A stretch of DNA of 64,000 bases, taken from the NCBI GenBank assembly GCA_041611095.1, contig JBFINP010000006.1:1-64000 (forward strand), given 5' to 3'. A program made the position numbers and the translations under genes. This stretch comes from UBA6912 sp041611095. GTDB lineage: Bacteria; Actinomycetota; Acidimicrobiia; Spongiisociales; UBA5794. The stretch's first letter is position 1, and each line of letters opens with the position of its first letter. The notes under the pieces were generated by a model, which was not told the DNA's origin, did not search any database, and worked only from the letters and a program-made list of their open reading frames with translations. Shown one piece after another: positions 8,284 to 17,481 of this stretch.

Positions 8284-9060
8284 TCAACCGGCGGAGCGCT
8301 GCGTGGGGCGCTCCAGGCGGCGCAACAGCTCGTCCATGACGGGCTGAACCGCTGCGGCGAAGCAGGCGTGGCCGACCGCCGAGGCGTGGAAGCGGTCGGG
8401 TGCGAAGACGACCTCGGGGTCACCGTCCGCAAAGATCCTCCACTGCGGCCCCCACGCCGAGCCCTTCACGACCCGAGGGAACCGAGCTGCGGCGCGCAGC
8501 AGCGCTCGATCTATCGAACGGCCCCGCACCCGTCCGATGTGGCGCGCCATCGTGGGTAGCCGTGGCACGGTGCCGAGGTCACCCACCCCGGCCAGGCCGA
8601 TGCCCTCCACAACCACGCTGAGCGCCTCGAGGATCGACACGATCTCCGCCTCGAAGCGCCGAACGGGTGTCGCACGCAGCGCATCGTTGGCTCCGACCGA
8701 GACCAGGGCGATGTCGGCACCCGAGGCAACGGCGGGTTCGAGCTGGTTGGCGATGACGTCTCTCGCCTTCGCCCCACCTTCGGCATAGCTGACGAGCTCG
8801 ACGTGATAGCTGTCGGAGAGACGGTGGGCGAGGCGCCGGGGCCAGGCTGCGTCCAGGGGTCTCACGCCGGGAGCGGTGATCGAGCTGTCGCCGAGAAGGG
8901 CGATTCGCAGCGGGGGATGCGCGGGTGAACCGAACAGCCCCGAGGGGTCTTGGTTGGGCAGGCCGGGCATGTCGGGACGATGGGCGGCGAACAACACCTG
9001 GCCCACTACGATCGCCGCTCCGGTGAGCGGTGCCTTGAGCGTCTTGAGGAGCCATGTCAC
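8284..9060 (-). CDS. SGNH/GDSL-family hydrolase with N-terminal membrane anchor
   Basis: A 258-residue esterase-like protein. The four SGNH blocks are present: LGDSSITAPG with the nucleophile Ser59, the Gly in YAEGGAKARD, Asn in SVGANDALR, and Asp/His in PDRFHASAVG. The first 25 residues are hydrophobic (LTGAAIVVGQVLFAA) and likely form an anchor or uncleaved signal, so the enzyme probably acts outside the membrane. The start is GTG at 9060, or ATG at 9054. TACACT about 22 nt upstream with GGAGG between fits a leadered promoter. It follows ychF in the same direction by 60 bp. Substrate (lipid, cell-wall ester) unknown. Confidence 0.85.
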   Translation of the reverse strand: MTWLLKTLKAPLTGAAIVVGQVLFAAHRPDMPGLPNQDPSGLFGSPAHPPLRIALLGDSSITAPGVRPLDAAWPRRLAHRLSDSYHVELVSYAEGGAKARDVIANQLEPAVASGADIALVSVGANDALRATPVRRFEAEIVSILEALSVVVEGIGLAGVGDLGTVPRLPTMARHIGRVRGRSIDRALLRAAARFPRVVKGSAWGPQWRIFADGDPEVVFAPDRFHASAVGHACFAAAVQPVMDELLRRLERPTQRSAG

Positions 9061-9120
9061 GACAGAAGCCTCCGGCCCCGGGAGTGTACCGTCACCCGCG
9101 GTCGCAACCGAGCGCCCGCC

Positions 9121-10209
9121 TCAGACGTTGAACCGGAATCGGATCACGTCCCCCTCTACAACGATGTAGTCGCGGCCCTCGAGTCGCCACTTCCCGACCT
9201 CCCTGGCGCCCGCCTCGCCGCCGGTCGCCACGAAGTCGTCGTACGCAACGACCTCGGCGCGGATGAACCCGCGCTGAAAGTCCGTGTGGATCAGACCGGC
9301 GGCCTCCCAGGCCGTCATGCCGCGTCGGAACGTCCACGCCCGCGCCTCCTTCTCGTTGTAGGTGAAGAAGGTGCCGAGGCCCAGCAGGTCGTGACCCGCC
9401 CGGGTGACGCGGTCGAGACCCGACTCATCCTCCCCGATGTCGGCGAGAAACTCGCGGCGATCTTCGGGTGGCAGCTCTGCGATCTCCGCCTCGAGGCGTG
9501 CCGCGATGACGACCACCACCGATCCGTCGTCGGCGGAGATGCGGCGCACGACGGCGACGTGCTCTGCTCCGGACGTGGGCTCGGCGACGTTGGCGATGTA
9601 CATCGCCGGCTTGGCGGTGAGTAGCTGCAGCTCACGGACCTCCGGGGTGGCCGCCGGTGCGGGGACGATCGAGCGCGCCGGTGCGCCGGATTCGAGGTGG
9701 GAGCGCAGTCGCTCGATCTCGGCAACGGCGGCCTGCGAGTCCCTCTCACCGGCGCGCGCTCGCCGTAGGTGGCGGTCGAGCGCCCGTTCCAGCGTGCCGA
9801 GGTCGGCGAGCGCCAGTTCAGTGTTCACTGTGGCGATGTCGGCCTCGGGGTCGATACGGCCCGTCACGTGTGCGACGTCGGGATCCTCGAAGCAGCGGAC
9901 CACGTGGCCGATGGCCTGCGTCTCGCGAATGTGGGCGAGGAACTGGTTGCCGAGCCCTTCGCCCTGCGAGGCGCCGGCGACCAGCCCGGCGATGTCGACG
10001 AACTCCACCGCCGTGGGCACGACGGCAGGGGGCCGGACGATCTCGGCGATGCGGTCGAGGCGTGGATCGGGCACCACGGCCATCCCGATGTTGGGATCGA
10101 TCGTGGCAAAGGGGTAGTTGGCTGCGAGCGCACCGGCCGCGGTGAGGGCGTTGAAGATCGTCGATTTGCCGACGTTGGGCAGACCGACGATGCCGCATTT
10201 GAAGCCCAT
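9121..10209 (-). CDS. ychF: Redox-regulated P-loop ATPase YchF (OLA1 family)
   Basis: A 362-residue translation-associated ATPase. The start is classical: MGFKCGIVGLPNVGKSTIFN with the G1 motif, followed by VPTAVEFVDIAGLVAGAS (G3) and AKPAMYIANVAE in place of the usual GTP-selecting NKxD, as expected for an ATP-preferring YchF. The C-terminal TGS domain is visible as FFTYNEKEARAWT and MTAWEAAGLIHTDFQRGFI. Full family length. It lies 59 bp behind kynU in the same direction and may be cotranscribed. Confidence 0.97.
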   Translation of the reverse strand: MGFKCGIVGLPNVGKSTIFNALTAAGALAANYPFATIDPNIGMAVVPDPRLDRIAEIVRPPAVVPTAVEFVDIAGLVAGASQGEGLGNQFLAHIRETQAIGHVVRCFEDPDVAHVTGRIDPEADIATVNTELALADLGTLERALDRHLRRARAGERDSQAAVAEIERLRSHLESGAPARSIVPAPAATPEVRELQLLTAKPAMYIANVAEPTSGAEHVAVVRRISADDGSVVVVIAARLEAEIAELPPEDRREFLADIGEDESGLDRVTRAGHDLLGLGTFFTYNEKEARAWTFRRGMTAWEAAGLIHTDFQRGFIRAEVVAYDDFVATGGEAGAREVGKWRLEGRDYIVVEGDVIRFRFNV

Positions 10210-10268
10210 GGGCGACGGCTCCGGACCGAGGAGGGAACGGCGGGGAGGTTAGACGAGGGGCGCCGGAA

Positions 10269-11522
10269 TCACGTCACCTGGGGACGTGACGCCGCGAACC
10301 GGTGGTGCGTCCCTGCGGTGACGATCTCTGCCAGCGCATCGACGGCTCGTTCGATGTCGACGTAGCGGGTGTAGAGCGGAGCCAGGCCGAGCCGGATACT
10401 GTCGGGTGGGCGGAAATCGGGCAGCACGCCGTGGTCGTTGATGAGCGCGAGGTCGATTCCGAGGCCGGCCGGGTGGCCGAGCGACACGTGGGAGCCGCGC
10501 CGGACCGGGTCCGTCGGAGTCTTGAGTGTGAACCCCAGCCGCTTCAGATCCTGCTCCCAGCGTTCGGCGAGGTAGGCCGTCTGTCGCTCGGACTTGTCCC
10601 GGATCGCGGCGACGCCGGCCTCGGACACGATGTCGACGCCGACCTCCACGAGCAACGTGGAGAGGATCGGTGCCGTGCCGGTGAGATAGCGGCGCATACC
10701 GGCGCTCGCCCGGAAATCCGGTGCGAACTCGAAAGGGTTGGCGTGCCCCCACCATCCCGGGATGGGGTGGCTCAGCTCTGCCTGGAGATCCTTGCGCACG
10801 TAGAGGAATGCGGGGGCGCCCGGCCCGCCGTTCAGATACTTGTAGGTGCATCCGACGGCCATGTCGACGTCCCACCGCTCGAGATCGATCGGCACGACCC
10901 CGGCCGAGTGGCTCAGGTCCCAAAGCACCAGCGCACCGACCTCGTGGGCGGCCGCCGTCAGCTCGGCCATGTCGTAGAGGTAGCCGCTCTTGAAGGCGAC
11001 GTGCGACAGCGTGAGCACCGCCACGTCGTCGTCGAGGGCTTCCATGATCTCGTTTGCCGGCCCGTGGATCCCGTCCCGGGAAGGAACGTGCTCGACACGG
11101 TGGTCGGGCCCGAACATCCGGCTCACTCCGCCGGCGACGTACATGTCCGATGGGAAGTTGAGGTCATCCGTGAGGATGCGCGAACGCCGTGGCGTGAGGG
11201 CGACTGCACCTGCGAGCAGCTTGAAGAGGTTGACCGATGTCGAGTCGGCCAGCACGACTTCGTCGGCCCGGGCACCGATGAGGGCGGCCAGTTTGTCCCC
11301 GATGCGAAGGGGTGCCTCCCACCACGAGTCGTTCCATGAGCGGATCAGCCGCTCGCCCCACTCATGCTCCACGATCTCGGCGGCACGTTCGGCGGCGGCG
11401 AGCGGCAGGCGACCGAGCGAGTTGCCGTCCAGATACACGAGCTCGGGATCGGGAAACGCAAACCGCGAACGGAAGCCCGTCAGCGGGTCGACGGTGTCGA
11501 GATCTGCGGCCGCCATGCTCAT
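10269..11522 (-). CDS. kynU: Kynureninase
   Basis: A 417-residue PLP enzyme cleaving kynurenine to anthranilate and alanine. Family motifs: VYLDGNSLGRLP at the N terminus, ADSTSVNLFKLL, LWDLSHSAGVVP (PLP Asp), and GCTYKYLNGGPGAPAFLYV with the Schiff-base Lys at residue 228. Complete length. The ATG at 11522 follows TATCCT (11529-11534, minus strand) by 6 nt, so the message is probably leaderless. No kynurenine monooxygenase or tryptophan dioxygenase is in the window, but a formamidase-like domain occurs in the fusion gene at 31331-32479. Confidence 0.95.
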   Translation of the reverse strand: MSMAAADLDTVDPLTGFRSRFAFPDPELVYLDGNSLGRLPLAAAERAAEIVEHEWGERLIRSWNDSWWEAPLRIGDKLAALIGARADEVVLADSTSVNLFKLLAGAVALTPRRSRILTDDLNFPSDMYVAGGVSRMFGPDHRVEHVPSRDGIHGPANEIMEALDDDVAVLTLSHVAFKSGYLYDMAELTAAAHEVGALVLWDLSHSAGVVPIDLERWDVDMAVGCTYKYLNGGPGAPAFLYVRKDLQAELSHPIPGWWGHANPFEFAPDFRASAGMRRYLTGTAPILSTLLVEVGVDIVSEAGVAAIRDKSERQTAYLAERWEQDLKRLGFTLKTPTDPVRRGSHVSLGHPAGLGIDLALINDHGVLPDFRPPDSIRLGLAPLYTRYVDIERAVDALAEIVTAGTHHRFAASRPQVT

Positions 11523-11574
11523 AGCCGGAGGATACGGTTTCGCTCGGCGGATCCCCCGGCGGTGGGATCGCAGA

Positions 11575-11616
11575 GCGAAGCGATGCGAGGGGGGTGAGGC
11601 GAGCGCAGCGAGCCGG
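11575..11616 (+). repeat. Degenerate GAGCG(A/C)AGCGA direct repeats
   Basis: The stretch contains AGAGCGAAGCGATGCGAGG and then GGCGAGCGCAGCGAGCC, two near copies of a GCGAGCGCAGCGAG-type unit 20-odd bases apart, ending just before the promoter of the next gene. It may be a low-complexity spacer or a binding site; nothing further can be said from sequence. Confidence 0.35.
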
Positions 11617-11630
11617 ATAACCTGCCGGCG

Positions 11631-12608
11631 ATGCAGGGCGACGTGATCGTGGAGATGATCGAGGCGAGTGATCTCGACGGGCTCGTGCGGCTCATCGACG
11701 GGTTGAGCACCTCACGGGAGTGGGATCGAATCCACTTCCTGATCGACCGTTGCGGCGAGGCGGTGGAGCGCGGGAAGCAGGTGTGGGGTGCGGTGCACTA
11801 CGCCGAGTACCGGCTGGCCCTCGATGCTCCCGGCCCGATCGCTGCTGCGGTTCTCGTCCCCGGTGCCGGGCGGTTTGCGGCCGGACCGCTGTGGGAGGTG
11901 GCAGCCTCGACCCACGAGTGGGACGAGATCGGCGAGCACGTCGAGGACCCGCGCATGCGTGCCCTCATTGCCCAGGAACGGGCACTGCGCGGGGACGTCG
12001 TTCCGGAGACGGCCTCCGGACCCGTGGCCGAGGTTCCGCTGCAGAGATGCTCGTGGGAGCCGGCCTACCCCGGCGCCGTGTACCGAGCCGACGGCGTGGA
12101 CATGCCGGGACCCGACCTCCCGAACCTCGAGTGGGTCGAGCTCCCTGATCCGGGAGAGGTGATCGACGACCCAGAGAGCACCGACGCGCTGCTCGACGTG
12201 GTCAGGCCGTGGCTCGACGAGTCGAGCGGCAGGGGAGAGGCCGTCGCCGTGGAGGGCACCTCCGAGGCTGCGATCCGCTCCCTCGGTCCCCACCGGGTGC
12301 GATTGGCGCAGATCACCCTCGCTCAGGCTCTCGAGGCCATGGTGTTCGCTGCGGCCAGCGGCGGCGCCTACGGGCGCCGGCGGGGTACACCTGCGGGTCG
12401 CGCAGCCACGTGGTGGGCGCTCGCCGTTCTCCTCGGCATGGACGAGGATTGGCCGGTCGATCCCGAAGGGCTCGGATCGGCCGCCGCCGAGCTTCGCTGG
12501 CTCGCGTGGGATCCCGGCGACCAGACGGGAGGGTGGGCCCTTCACCTCGCCGTCGAGGATGCTCGAGAGGGGATCGCCTGGGCGGTGAGCGCCGTCGATG
12601 CGGTGTGA
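11631..12608 (+). CDS. Conserved-looking protein of unknown function, 325 aa
   Basis: I do not recognise this family. The 325-residue product is acidic, without signal peptide or membrane segment. The N-terminal third (VEMIEASDLDGLVRLIDGLS, REWDRIHFLIDRC) looks helical and repeat-like; the C-terminal third (GAYGRRRGTPAGRAATWWAL, EELRWLAWDP-like text) holds several Trp residues. TAACCT at 11618-11623 ends 7 nt before the ATG, supporting this start and a leaderless message. Codon use matches its neighbours, so it is native. It converges with the LLM oxidoreductase gene 15 bp away. Confidence 0.7.
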   Translation: MQGDVIVEMIEASDLDGLVRLIDGLSTSREWDRIHFLIDRCGEAVERGKQVWGAVHYAEYRLALDAPGPIAAAVLVPGAGRFAAGPLWEVAASTHEWDEIGEHVEDPRMRALIAQERALRGDVVPETASGPVAEVPLQRCSWEPAYPGAVYRADGVDMPGPDLPNLEWVELPDPGEVIDDPESTDALLDVVRPWLDESSGRGEAVAVEGTSEAAIRSLGPHRVRLAQITLAQALEAMVFAAASGGAYGRRRGTPAGRAATWWALAVLLGMDEDWPVDPEGLGSAAAELRWLAWDPGDQTGGWALHLAVEDAREGIAWAVSAVDAV

Positions 12609-12623
12609 TGCCGGGCGGCTGGC

Positions 12624-13643
12624 TCAGACGTGGGGAAGCACGTCGGCGGCGAGTTCTTCCAGGAGCTCGACCTGATGCTCGTGGTCGAGGGATGCGAAGA
12701 ACGATCGGGCGACGAGGTCGATCGGTACGGGCAGCGAGTCGCGTAGCTCGCCGAGCCGGTGGACGATCTCCTCGCCGCTGCCGACGATCACACCACGCGT
12801 CCGGATCTTCTTCAACACATCCGCTGGAGGGACGGGAGACCTTGGGGGTGGCCCCGAGCGCGTCGCCGACGCCTCCATGTCCGAGTACTTCCACGTCATC
12901 TCCCAAACGTGAGAGCCGTATCGGTCCCAGGCGGTGGCGGCATCGGGACCGGGGCAGAGGATCGAGTAGTAGATCCACCGGAACCCTGCGGGATCGCGTC
13001 CGTTGCGGTCCATCTCGTCGAGGGCCCACTCGACCTGTTGGGCGAGCTTGTGGAGGGGAGCGTTGGAGAAGAACCCGTTGGCCATACGTGCGGCGCGGCG
13101 CACGGCGGCTTCGGCGCCACCACCGATCACGATCGGAATCGGGACGTGGGGGACCGGACGCACCGCGACTCGAGGAAGCTCGTAGACGTCGCCGGCATGC
13201 TCGAAGGGCTCGCCCGACCAGGCCCGGGGAAGCAGGTCGAGGATCTCGCTCATCGCCCGTCCGCGGAGACGGCGGGGGACCCCGAGCGCCGAGAACTCGA
13301 CTTCGTTCCAACCGAGCCCGAGGCCAAGGGTGAGGCGGCCGTCACTGAGGAGCTGGACCGTCGCCGCATCTTCGGCGAGGCGAAGCGGATGATGGAGGGG
13401 CGCCAGGAGCACGCCCGTCCCGATCTCGATGCGCTCGGTACGGGCCGCCATCGCCGCGCTCGCCACCAGCACGGACGGCATGTACCCGTCGTCGACGAAG
13501 TGGTGCTCGGTCGTCCAGATGGATGAATAGCCCAGCCGCTCGGCCCGCTCTGTGAGGGACAGGGTCCGGGCGTAGGCAGCGCGCCAGTCGGGTGGTGCTC
13601 CCGGAGCTAGCTGCGCGGAGAGCAGGCCGAAACCGAGGCTCAC
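12624..13643 (-). CDS. LLM-class (luciferase-like, probably F420-dependent) oxidoreductase
   Basis: A 339-residue TIM-barrel flavin/F420 enzyme. Recognisable family text: AERLGYSSIWTTEHHFVDDG, ERIEIGTGVLLAPLHHPLRL, DGRLTLGLGLGWNEVEFSAL and VPIPIVIGGGAEAAVRRAAR. Actinobacterial members of this group usually use F420 rather than FMN, an inference from lineage. The GTG start lies 13 bp after the stop of the double-ACT gene, and AGGA sits before it, so it is probably the second gene of a two-gene operon. Substrate unknown. Confidence 0.88.
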   Translation of the reverse strand: MSLGFGLLSAQLAPGAPPDWRAAYARTLSLTERAERLGYSSIWTTEHHFVDDGYMPSVLVASAAMAARTERIEIGTGVLLAPLHHPLRLAEDAATVQLLSDGRLTLGLGLGWNEVEFSALGVPRRLRGRAMSEILDLLPRAWSGEPFEHAGDVYELPRVAVRPVPHVPIPIVIGGGAEAAVRRAARMANGFFSNAPLHKLAQQVEWALDEMDRNGRDPAGFRWIYYSILCPGPDAATAWDRYGSHVWEMTWKYSDMEASATRSGPPPRSPVPPADVLKKIRTRGVIVGSGEEIVHRLGELRDSLPVPIDLVARSFFASLDHEHQVELLEELAADVLPHV

Positions 13644-13656
13644 GGCAACGTCCTGC

Positions 13657-14034
13657 TCAAACGGTCAGATGTGCGGCGGCGTCTGGGTCGTTGACGGCGA
13701 GGGCGAAGTGCATGTTGTCGCCGTTGGACCGCAGCAGGTACATCGCGTCGATGTTGACTCCCGTGGAGGCGAGGGACTCGGTGAGGCTCGCCAGTGCTCC
13801 CGGCTGGTTACTCACGACGGTGGCGATGACCCGATGCTCGTCGTACACGAGGGACGCTTCGTCGAGCACATCTCGGGTTGCTTCGAGGTCGTCGGACACG
13901 AAGCGCACGACTCCTGCCTCGCCCGTCGCAAACGCCGCCAGGGCGCTGATGTTGACCCCTGCCTCCGCCAGGCGGCGGGTCAATGTGGCAAGCTGACCGG
14001 GCCGGTTCGCGAGGTGAACGGTGAATTCCGTCAT
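13657..14034 (-). CDS. Tandem ACT-domain protein
   Basis: A 125-residue protein made of two ACT domains: residues 4-60 (TVHLANRPGQLATLTRRLAE, VNISALAAFAT) and 68-125 (VIATVVSNQPGALASLTESL, VNIDAMYLLR). ACT modules bind amino acids and control metabolic enzymes; a free-standing pair is probably a small ligand sensor or a regulatory subunit. The start was set at ATG 14034, since TATGCT (14041-14046, minus strand) ends 6 nt before it and the longer frame upstream is not ACT-like. It precedes the LLM oxidoreductase by 13 bp. Confidence 0.85.
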   Translation of the reverse strand: MTEFTVHLANRPGQLATLTRRLAEAGVNISALAAFATGEAGVVRFVSDDLEATRDVLDEASLVYDEHRVIATVVSNQPGALASLTESLASTGVNIDAMYLLRSNGDNMHFALAVNDPDAAAHLTV

Positions 14035-14148
14035 ACGTCCAGCATACGACGACCGGCGTGTCTTCGCCGACTGAAAGAGTGAGCAAACGCGACCCGGCGG
14101 CGAGTCGCGCCGCGAGTGCGACAGGTGGAGGCGGCCGGTCGGGCCGAC

Positions 14149-14162
14149 CGAACACATGTTCG
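14149..14162 (+). promoter_or_regulatory. LexA (SOS) box of dnaE2
   Basis: CGAACACATGTTCG matches the actinobacterial LexA palindrome CGAAC-N4-GTTCG in all ten defined positions. It lies 15 bp before the GTG of dnaE2 and just ahead of the TAGGCT hexamer at 14165-14170, so bound LexA would block RNA polymerase. This fits the known damage induction of dnaE2 in mycobacteria. Confidence 0.85.
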
Positions 14163-14164
14163 AT

Positions 14165-14170
14165 TAGGCT
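14165..14170 (+). promoter_or_regulatory. -10 hexamer of dnaE2
   Basis: TAGGCT ends 7 nt before the GTG at 14178, the spacing expected if transcription begins at the start codon itself. This also supports 14178 over upstream candidates in the same frame. Confidence 0.55.
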
Positions 14171-14177
14171 GTGGCGG

Positions 14178-17100
14178 GTGACCCACTACGCCGAGCTCCA
14201 TTGCCACACCAACTTCAGCTTCCTGGACGGTGCCGCGCATCCCCATGAGCTGGTCGCCCGGGCCGCCGAGTTGGGGTACACGGCGCTGGCGGTGACCGAC
14301 CACGACGGTTTTCGCGGTGCCGTCAAGGTTCACGAGGCCGCCCGCGTTGTCGGGCTCCCCGTCGTGTATGGCACCGAGGTGGGGATGGCCCGTGGGCAGG
14401 ATGACGGTTCACCCTTCGATCCGCTGGACCGCGTCGAGCCCGAGCCGAAGCCGCGGCCTCGTCGCGGTCGTATTCGCCGCATGCACGGATCGAAGCCGGT
14501 GACGAGAGAGCCCACGGATCACCTCGTGCTGCTGGCCCCCGACCCGGCGGGCTATGCAGCCATAAGCCGTTTCGTGACCCGCGGCCAGTACCGGGGGGAG
14601 AAGGACCGGCCCGTGTACCACTACGACGAGCTCGCCGAGGCGGCGCATCACGGCAACCTCGTGGCGCTCACTGGGTGCCGCCAGGGCGCCGTGCCCGGAG
14701 CGGCGCAGCGGGGCGACCTCCCCGGTGCGATGAAGGAGGCGGCTCGGCTGCGTGAGATGTTCCCTGGACGGCTCTTCGTCGAGCTGTGGCATCACGGTTT
14801 GCCCGAGGACGACCCGCGAAACGAGATGCTCGTCGAGGTCGCCGCCCGGCTCCGGCTGCCGACCATCGCCACCAACAACGTCCACTACTCCCATCGCCGC
14901 GACGCCCATCTGTCCGAGGTGCTCGCCGCCGTCGCCGGCAGGCGAGATCTCGCCACGGCCGACGGATTTCGACCCGCCACCGACCTGCGACACCTGAGGA
15001 CTCCCCACGAGATGGCCGAGCGCTTCACGCGCTATCCGGGGGCCGTGGCACGCGCCGCCGAGCTGGGGGAGGCGATGGCATTCGACCTCGACCTGCTGGC
15101 GCCCCAGCTTCCCGACTTCCCGATGCCCGGTGCCTTCACCACCGAAGACGAGTACCTGCGCCACCTCGTCTTCGAAGGTGCACGTGACGTGTATCCGGGC
15201 ACCGGAGAGCACGGGACCGACCCCCAGGCCGTGGTGCGGCTCGAGCACGAGCTCGAGGTCATCGCCGAGCTCGGCTTCGCCGGTTTCTTCCTCGTGGCCT
15301 GGGACATCGTGAGGTTCGCCCGCTCCCAGGACGTCTACTGCCAGATCCGAGGCTCCGGAGCCGACTCGGCGGTGTGCCGGTGCATCGGGCTCACCAGGGT
15401 CGATCCGATCCGCCTCCAGCTGCCCTTCGAGCGCTTCCTGTCCGAGGAACGCGGGCGCCCCCCGGACATCGACATCGACTTCGAGGCCGAACGGCGCGAA
15501 GAGGTGATCCAGTACTGCTATCGGCGGTACGGCCGGGAGCGGGCGGCGATGGTCGCCAACGTCATCACGTACCGTGCCCGTTCCGTGCTCCAGGACGTCG
15601 GCAAGGCCTTCGGGCTGACCCAGGCGCAGGTGAACGCCCTCACCAAGTACCTCGACACGCACAACCCTCGACAGATCCCGGAGCTGGTCGATCTTCCCGC
15701 CGGCCTCACCTCGGAGCTCATCTATGACGTATGCAACCGCCTCGACGGGTTTCCCCGCCATCTCGGCATCCACTCGGGGGGGATGGTGGTTGCACAACGC
15801 CCGCTGTGGGAGATCGTCCCGATGGAGTGGGGGCGCATGGAGGACCGCTCGGTGCTGCAGTGGGACAAGGACGACTGCGCTGCGATGGGCATCGTCAAGT
15901 TCGACCTGCTCGCCCTGGGGGCGATGAACGCCCTCCATCTCTCGGTCGACGCAATCCGGGACACCCACGGAGTCGACATCGATCTCGCCACCATTCCCCA
16001 GGAACCGGTGATCTATGACATGCTCACCCGTGCGGACACCGTCGGGATCTTCCAGGTCGAGTCGAGGGCGCAGATGGCGACGCTCCCGCGGATGAAACCC
16101 CGGACGTTCTACGACCTCGCCATCGAGGTGGCGCTGATCCGACCGGGGCCAATTCAGGGCCATTCCGTCCATCCGTTCCTGCGTCGCCGCAACGGCGAGG
16201 AGCCGGTGCGGTATCCACATCCGGCTGCCGAATCGATCCTGAAGAAGACGCTGGGCGTGCCGGTCTTCCAGGAACAGCTCATGGAACTCGCCAGGGTGTG
16301 CGCCGGGTTCACGTCGGGGCAGTCCGACCGGCTGCGTCAGGCGATGACCCACAAGCGCTCGGACGAGGCCATGGCGACGCTGCGTGACGAGGTGTACGCC
16401 GGGATGAGCCGGATCGGTATCACCGGCGCCGCCGCCGACGAGATCTGGGAGAAGCTCCAGGGATTCGCCTCCTTCGGGTTCCCCGAGTCCCACTCGGTGT
16501 CGTTCGCCTACATCGTCTACGCCGCGTCGTGGCTCAAGTATCACTGGCCCGGCGAGTTCTTCTGTGGTCTGCTCAACGCTCAGCCCATGGGGTTCTACAC
16601 ACCCAACTCACTCGTTCAGGATGCCGTACACCACGGCGTCGTTGTGCTGCCACCTGACATCAACCGCTCGGAGTTCGACTGCACGATGGAGTTGGTGGAC
16701 GCCGACGAGGACGACATCGCCGAGTACCTGGGCATGCGATGGCGGCGGGGGAGGGGCGCCGTCGACGACCCACTGCGTCCGGCCGTTGCGGTGAGGGTCG
16801 GCCTCCGTTATGTGCGCAACCTCGGCGAGACGGAGATAAGCCGCATCGAGGCGGCGCGGATGGTGGGGGGAGTCTTCGGGACCCCCGAGGATCTGGCACA
16901 ACGCACCGGCTTGCAGCTCGCATCTCTGGAGGCTCTGGCTGCGTCCGGCGCCCTCGTACCGCTGGGGCTCGGTCGCCGTGAGGGGATCTGGTCGGCGGGG
17001 GCCCTCGCCGGGATGGGGCCGGACCGTCTGGCGCTGGCGCCGGGTACCTCGTCACCCGACTTGCCGTCGCTGACCCGGCCGGAGTCGGTTCAGGCAGACC

Positions 17101-17480
17101 TGTGGTCGACCGGGATCTCGGTCACGCATCCCGTCGCCTTCCTTCGTCATGCCCTCGGCGAATCCGGCTGCCTGACCATTCGGGATGCTCTTGCTCTCCG
17201 ACGTCACGGCTTCCGTGCGCGGGTAGGCGGTATCGTCACCCACCGGCAACGACCGGGAACGGCGAAGGGGGTGCGCTTCCTCAACCTGGAGGACGAGACG
17301 GGCCTTCTCAACGTCGTGGTCCTGCCCCAGGTGTGGGAGGCGCACTTCGAGATCGCCCGAAAGGCGGTCGGGGTCGTCATCGAAGGCGTCCTCGAGCACC
17401 GCGACGGTGTGACCAATCTCGTTGCCCACCGCTTCGAGCACTGGCCCGTCGACGGCATCCGCAGCCGCGACTTCCGATAA
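14178..17480 (+). CDS. dnaE2: Error-prone DNA polymerase DnaE2
   Basis: An 1100-residue C-family polymerase of DnaE2 length, shorter than replicative DnaE1. The PHP domain opens it (YAELHCHTNFSFLDGAAHP, AVTDHDGFRGAV). The palm has CQIRGSGADSAVCRCIG and PPDIDIDFEAERREEVI with the catalytic aspartates, followed by helix-hairpin-helix and an OB domain near the C terminus (GIVTHRQRPGTAKGVRFLN). It performs damage-tolerant, mutagenic synthesis, normally with ImuA'/ImuB, neither of which is in this window. The LexA box at 14149 indicates SOS control. GTG 14178 was chosen because PHP homology begins there. A structured repeat begins one base after its stop codon. Confidence 0.95.
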   Translation: MTHYAELHCHTNFSFLDGAAHPHELVARAAELGYTALAVTDHDGFRGAVKVHEAARVVGLPVVYGTEVGMARGQDDGSPFDPLDRVEPEPKPRPRRGRIRRMHGSKPVTREPTDHLVLLAPDPAGYAAISRFVTRGQYRGEKDRPVYHYDELAEAAHHGNLVALTGCRQGAVPGAAQRGDLPGAMKEAARLREMFPGRLFVELWHHGLPEDDPRNEMLVEVAARLRLPTIATNNVHYSHRRDAHLSEVLAAVAGRRDLATADGFRPATDLRHLRTPHEMAERFTRYPGAVARAAELGEAMAFDLDLLAPQLPDFPMPGAFTTEDEYLRHLVFEGARDVYPGTGEHGTDPQAVVRLEHELEVIAELGFAGFFLVAWDIVRFARSQDVYCQIRGSGADSAVCRCIGLTRVDPIRLQLPFERFLSEERGRPPDIDIDFEAERREEVIQYCYRRYGRERAAMVANVITYRARSVLQDVGKAFGLTQAQVNALTKYLDTHNPRQIPELVDLPAGLTSELIYDVCNRLDGFPRHLGIHSGGMVVAQRPLWEIVPMEWGRMEDRSVLQWDKDDCAAMGIVKFDLLALGAMNALHLSVDAIRDTHGVDIDLATIPQEPVIYDMLTRADTVGIFQVESRAQMATLPRMKPRTFYDLAIEVALIRPGPIQGHSVHPFLRRRNGEEPVRYPHPAAESILKKTLGVPVFQEQLMELARVCAGFTSGQSDRLRQAMTHKRSDEAMATLRDEVYAGMSRIGITGAAADEIWEKLQGFASFGFPESHSVSFAYIVYAASWLKYHWPGEFFCGLLNAQPMGFYTPNSLVQDAVHHGVVVLPPDINRSEFDCTMELVDADEDDIAEYLGMRWRRGRGAVDDPLRPAVAVRVGLRYVRNLGETEISRIEAARMVGGVFGTPEDLAQRTGLQLASLEALAASGALVPLGLGRREGIWSAGALAGMGPDRLALAPGTSSPDLPSLTRPESVQADLWSTGISVTHPVAFLRHALGESGCLTIRDALALRRHGFRARVGGIVTHRQRPGTAKGVRFLNLEDETGLLNVVVLPQVWEAHFEIARKAVGVVIEGVLEHRDGVTNLVAHRFEHWPVDGIRSRDFR

Positions 17481-17481
17481 T

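Noticed and set aside
14409..16544. A 711-codon open frame antisense to dnaE2.
   Set aside because: It is a shadow of GC-rich codon bias; its translation has no recognisable domain and dnaE2 motifs cover the whole span.
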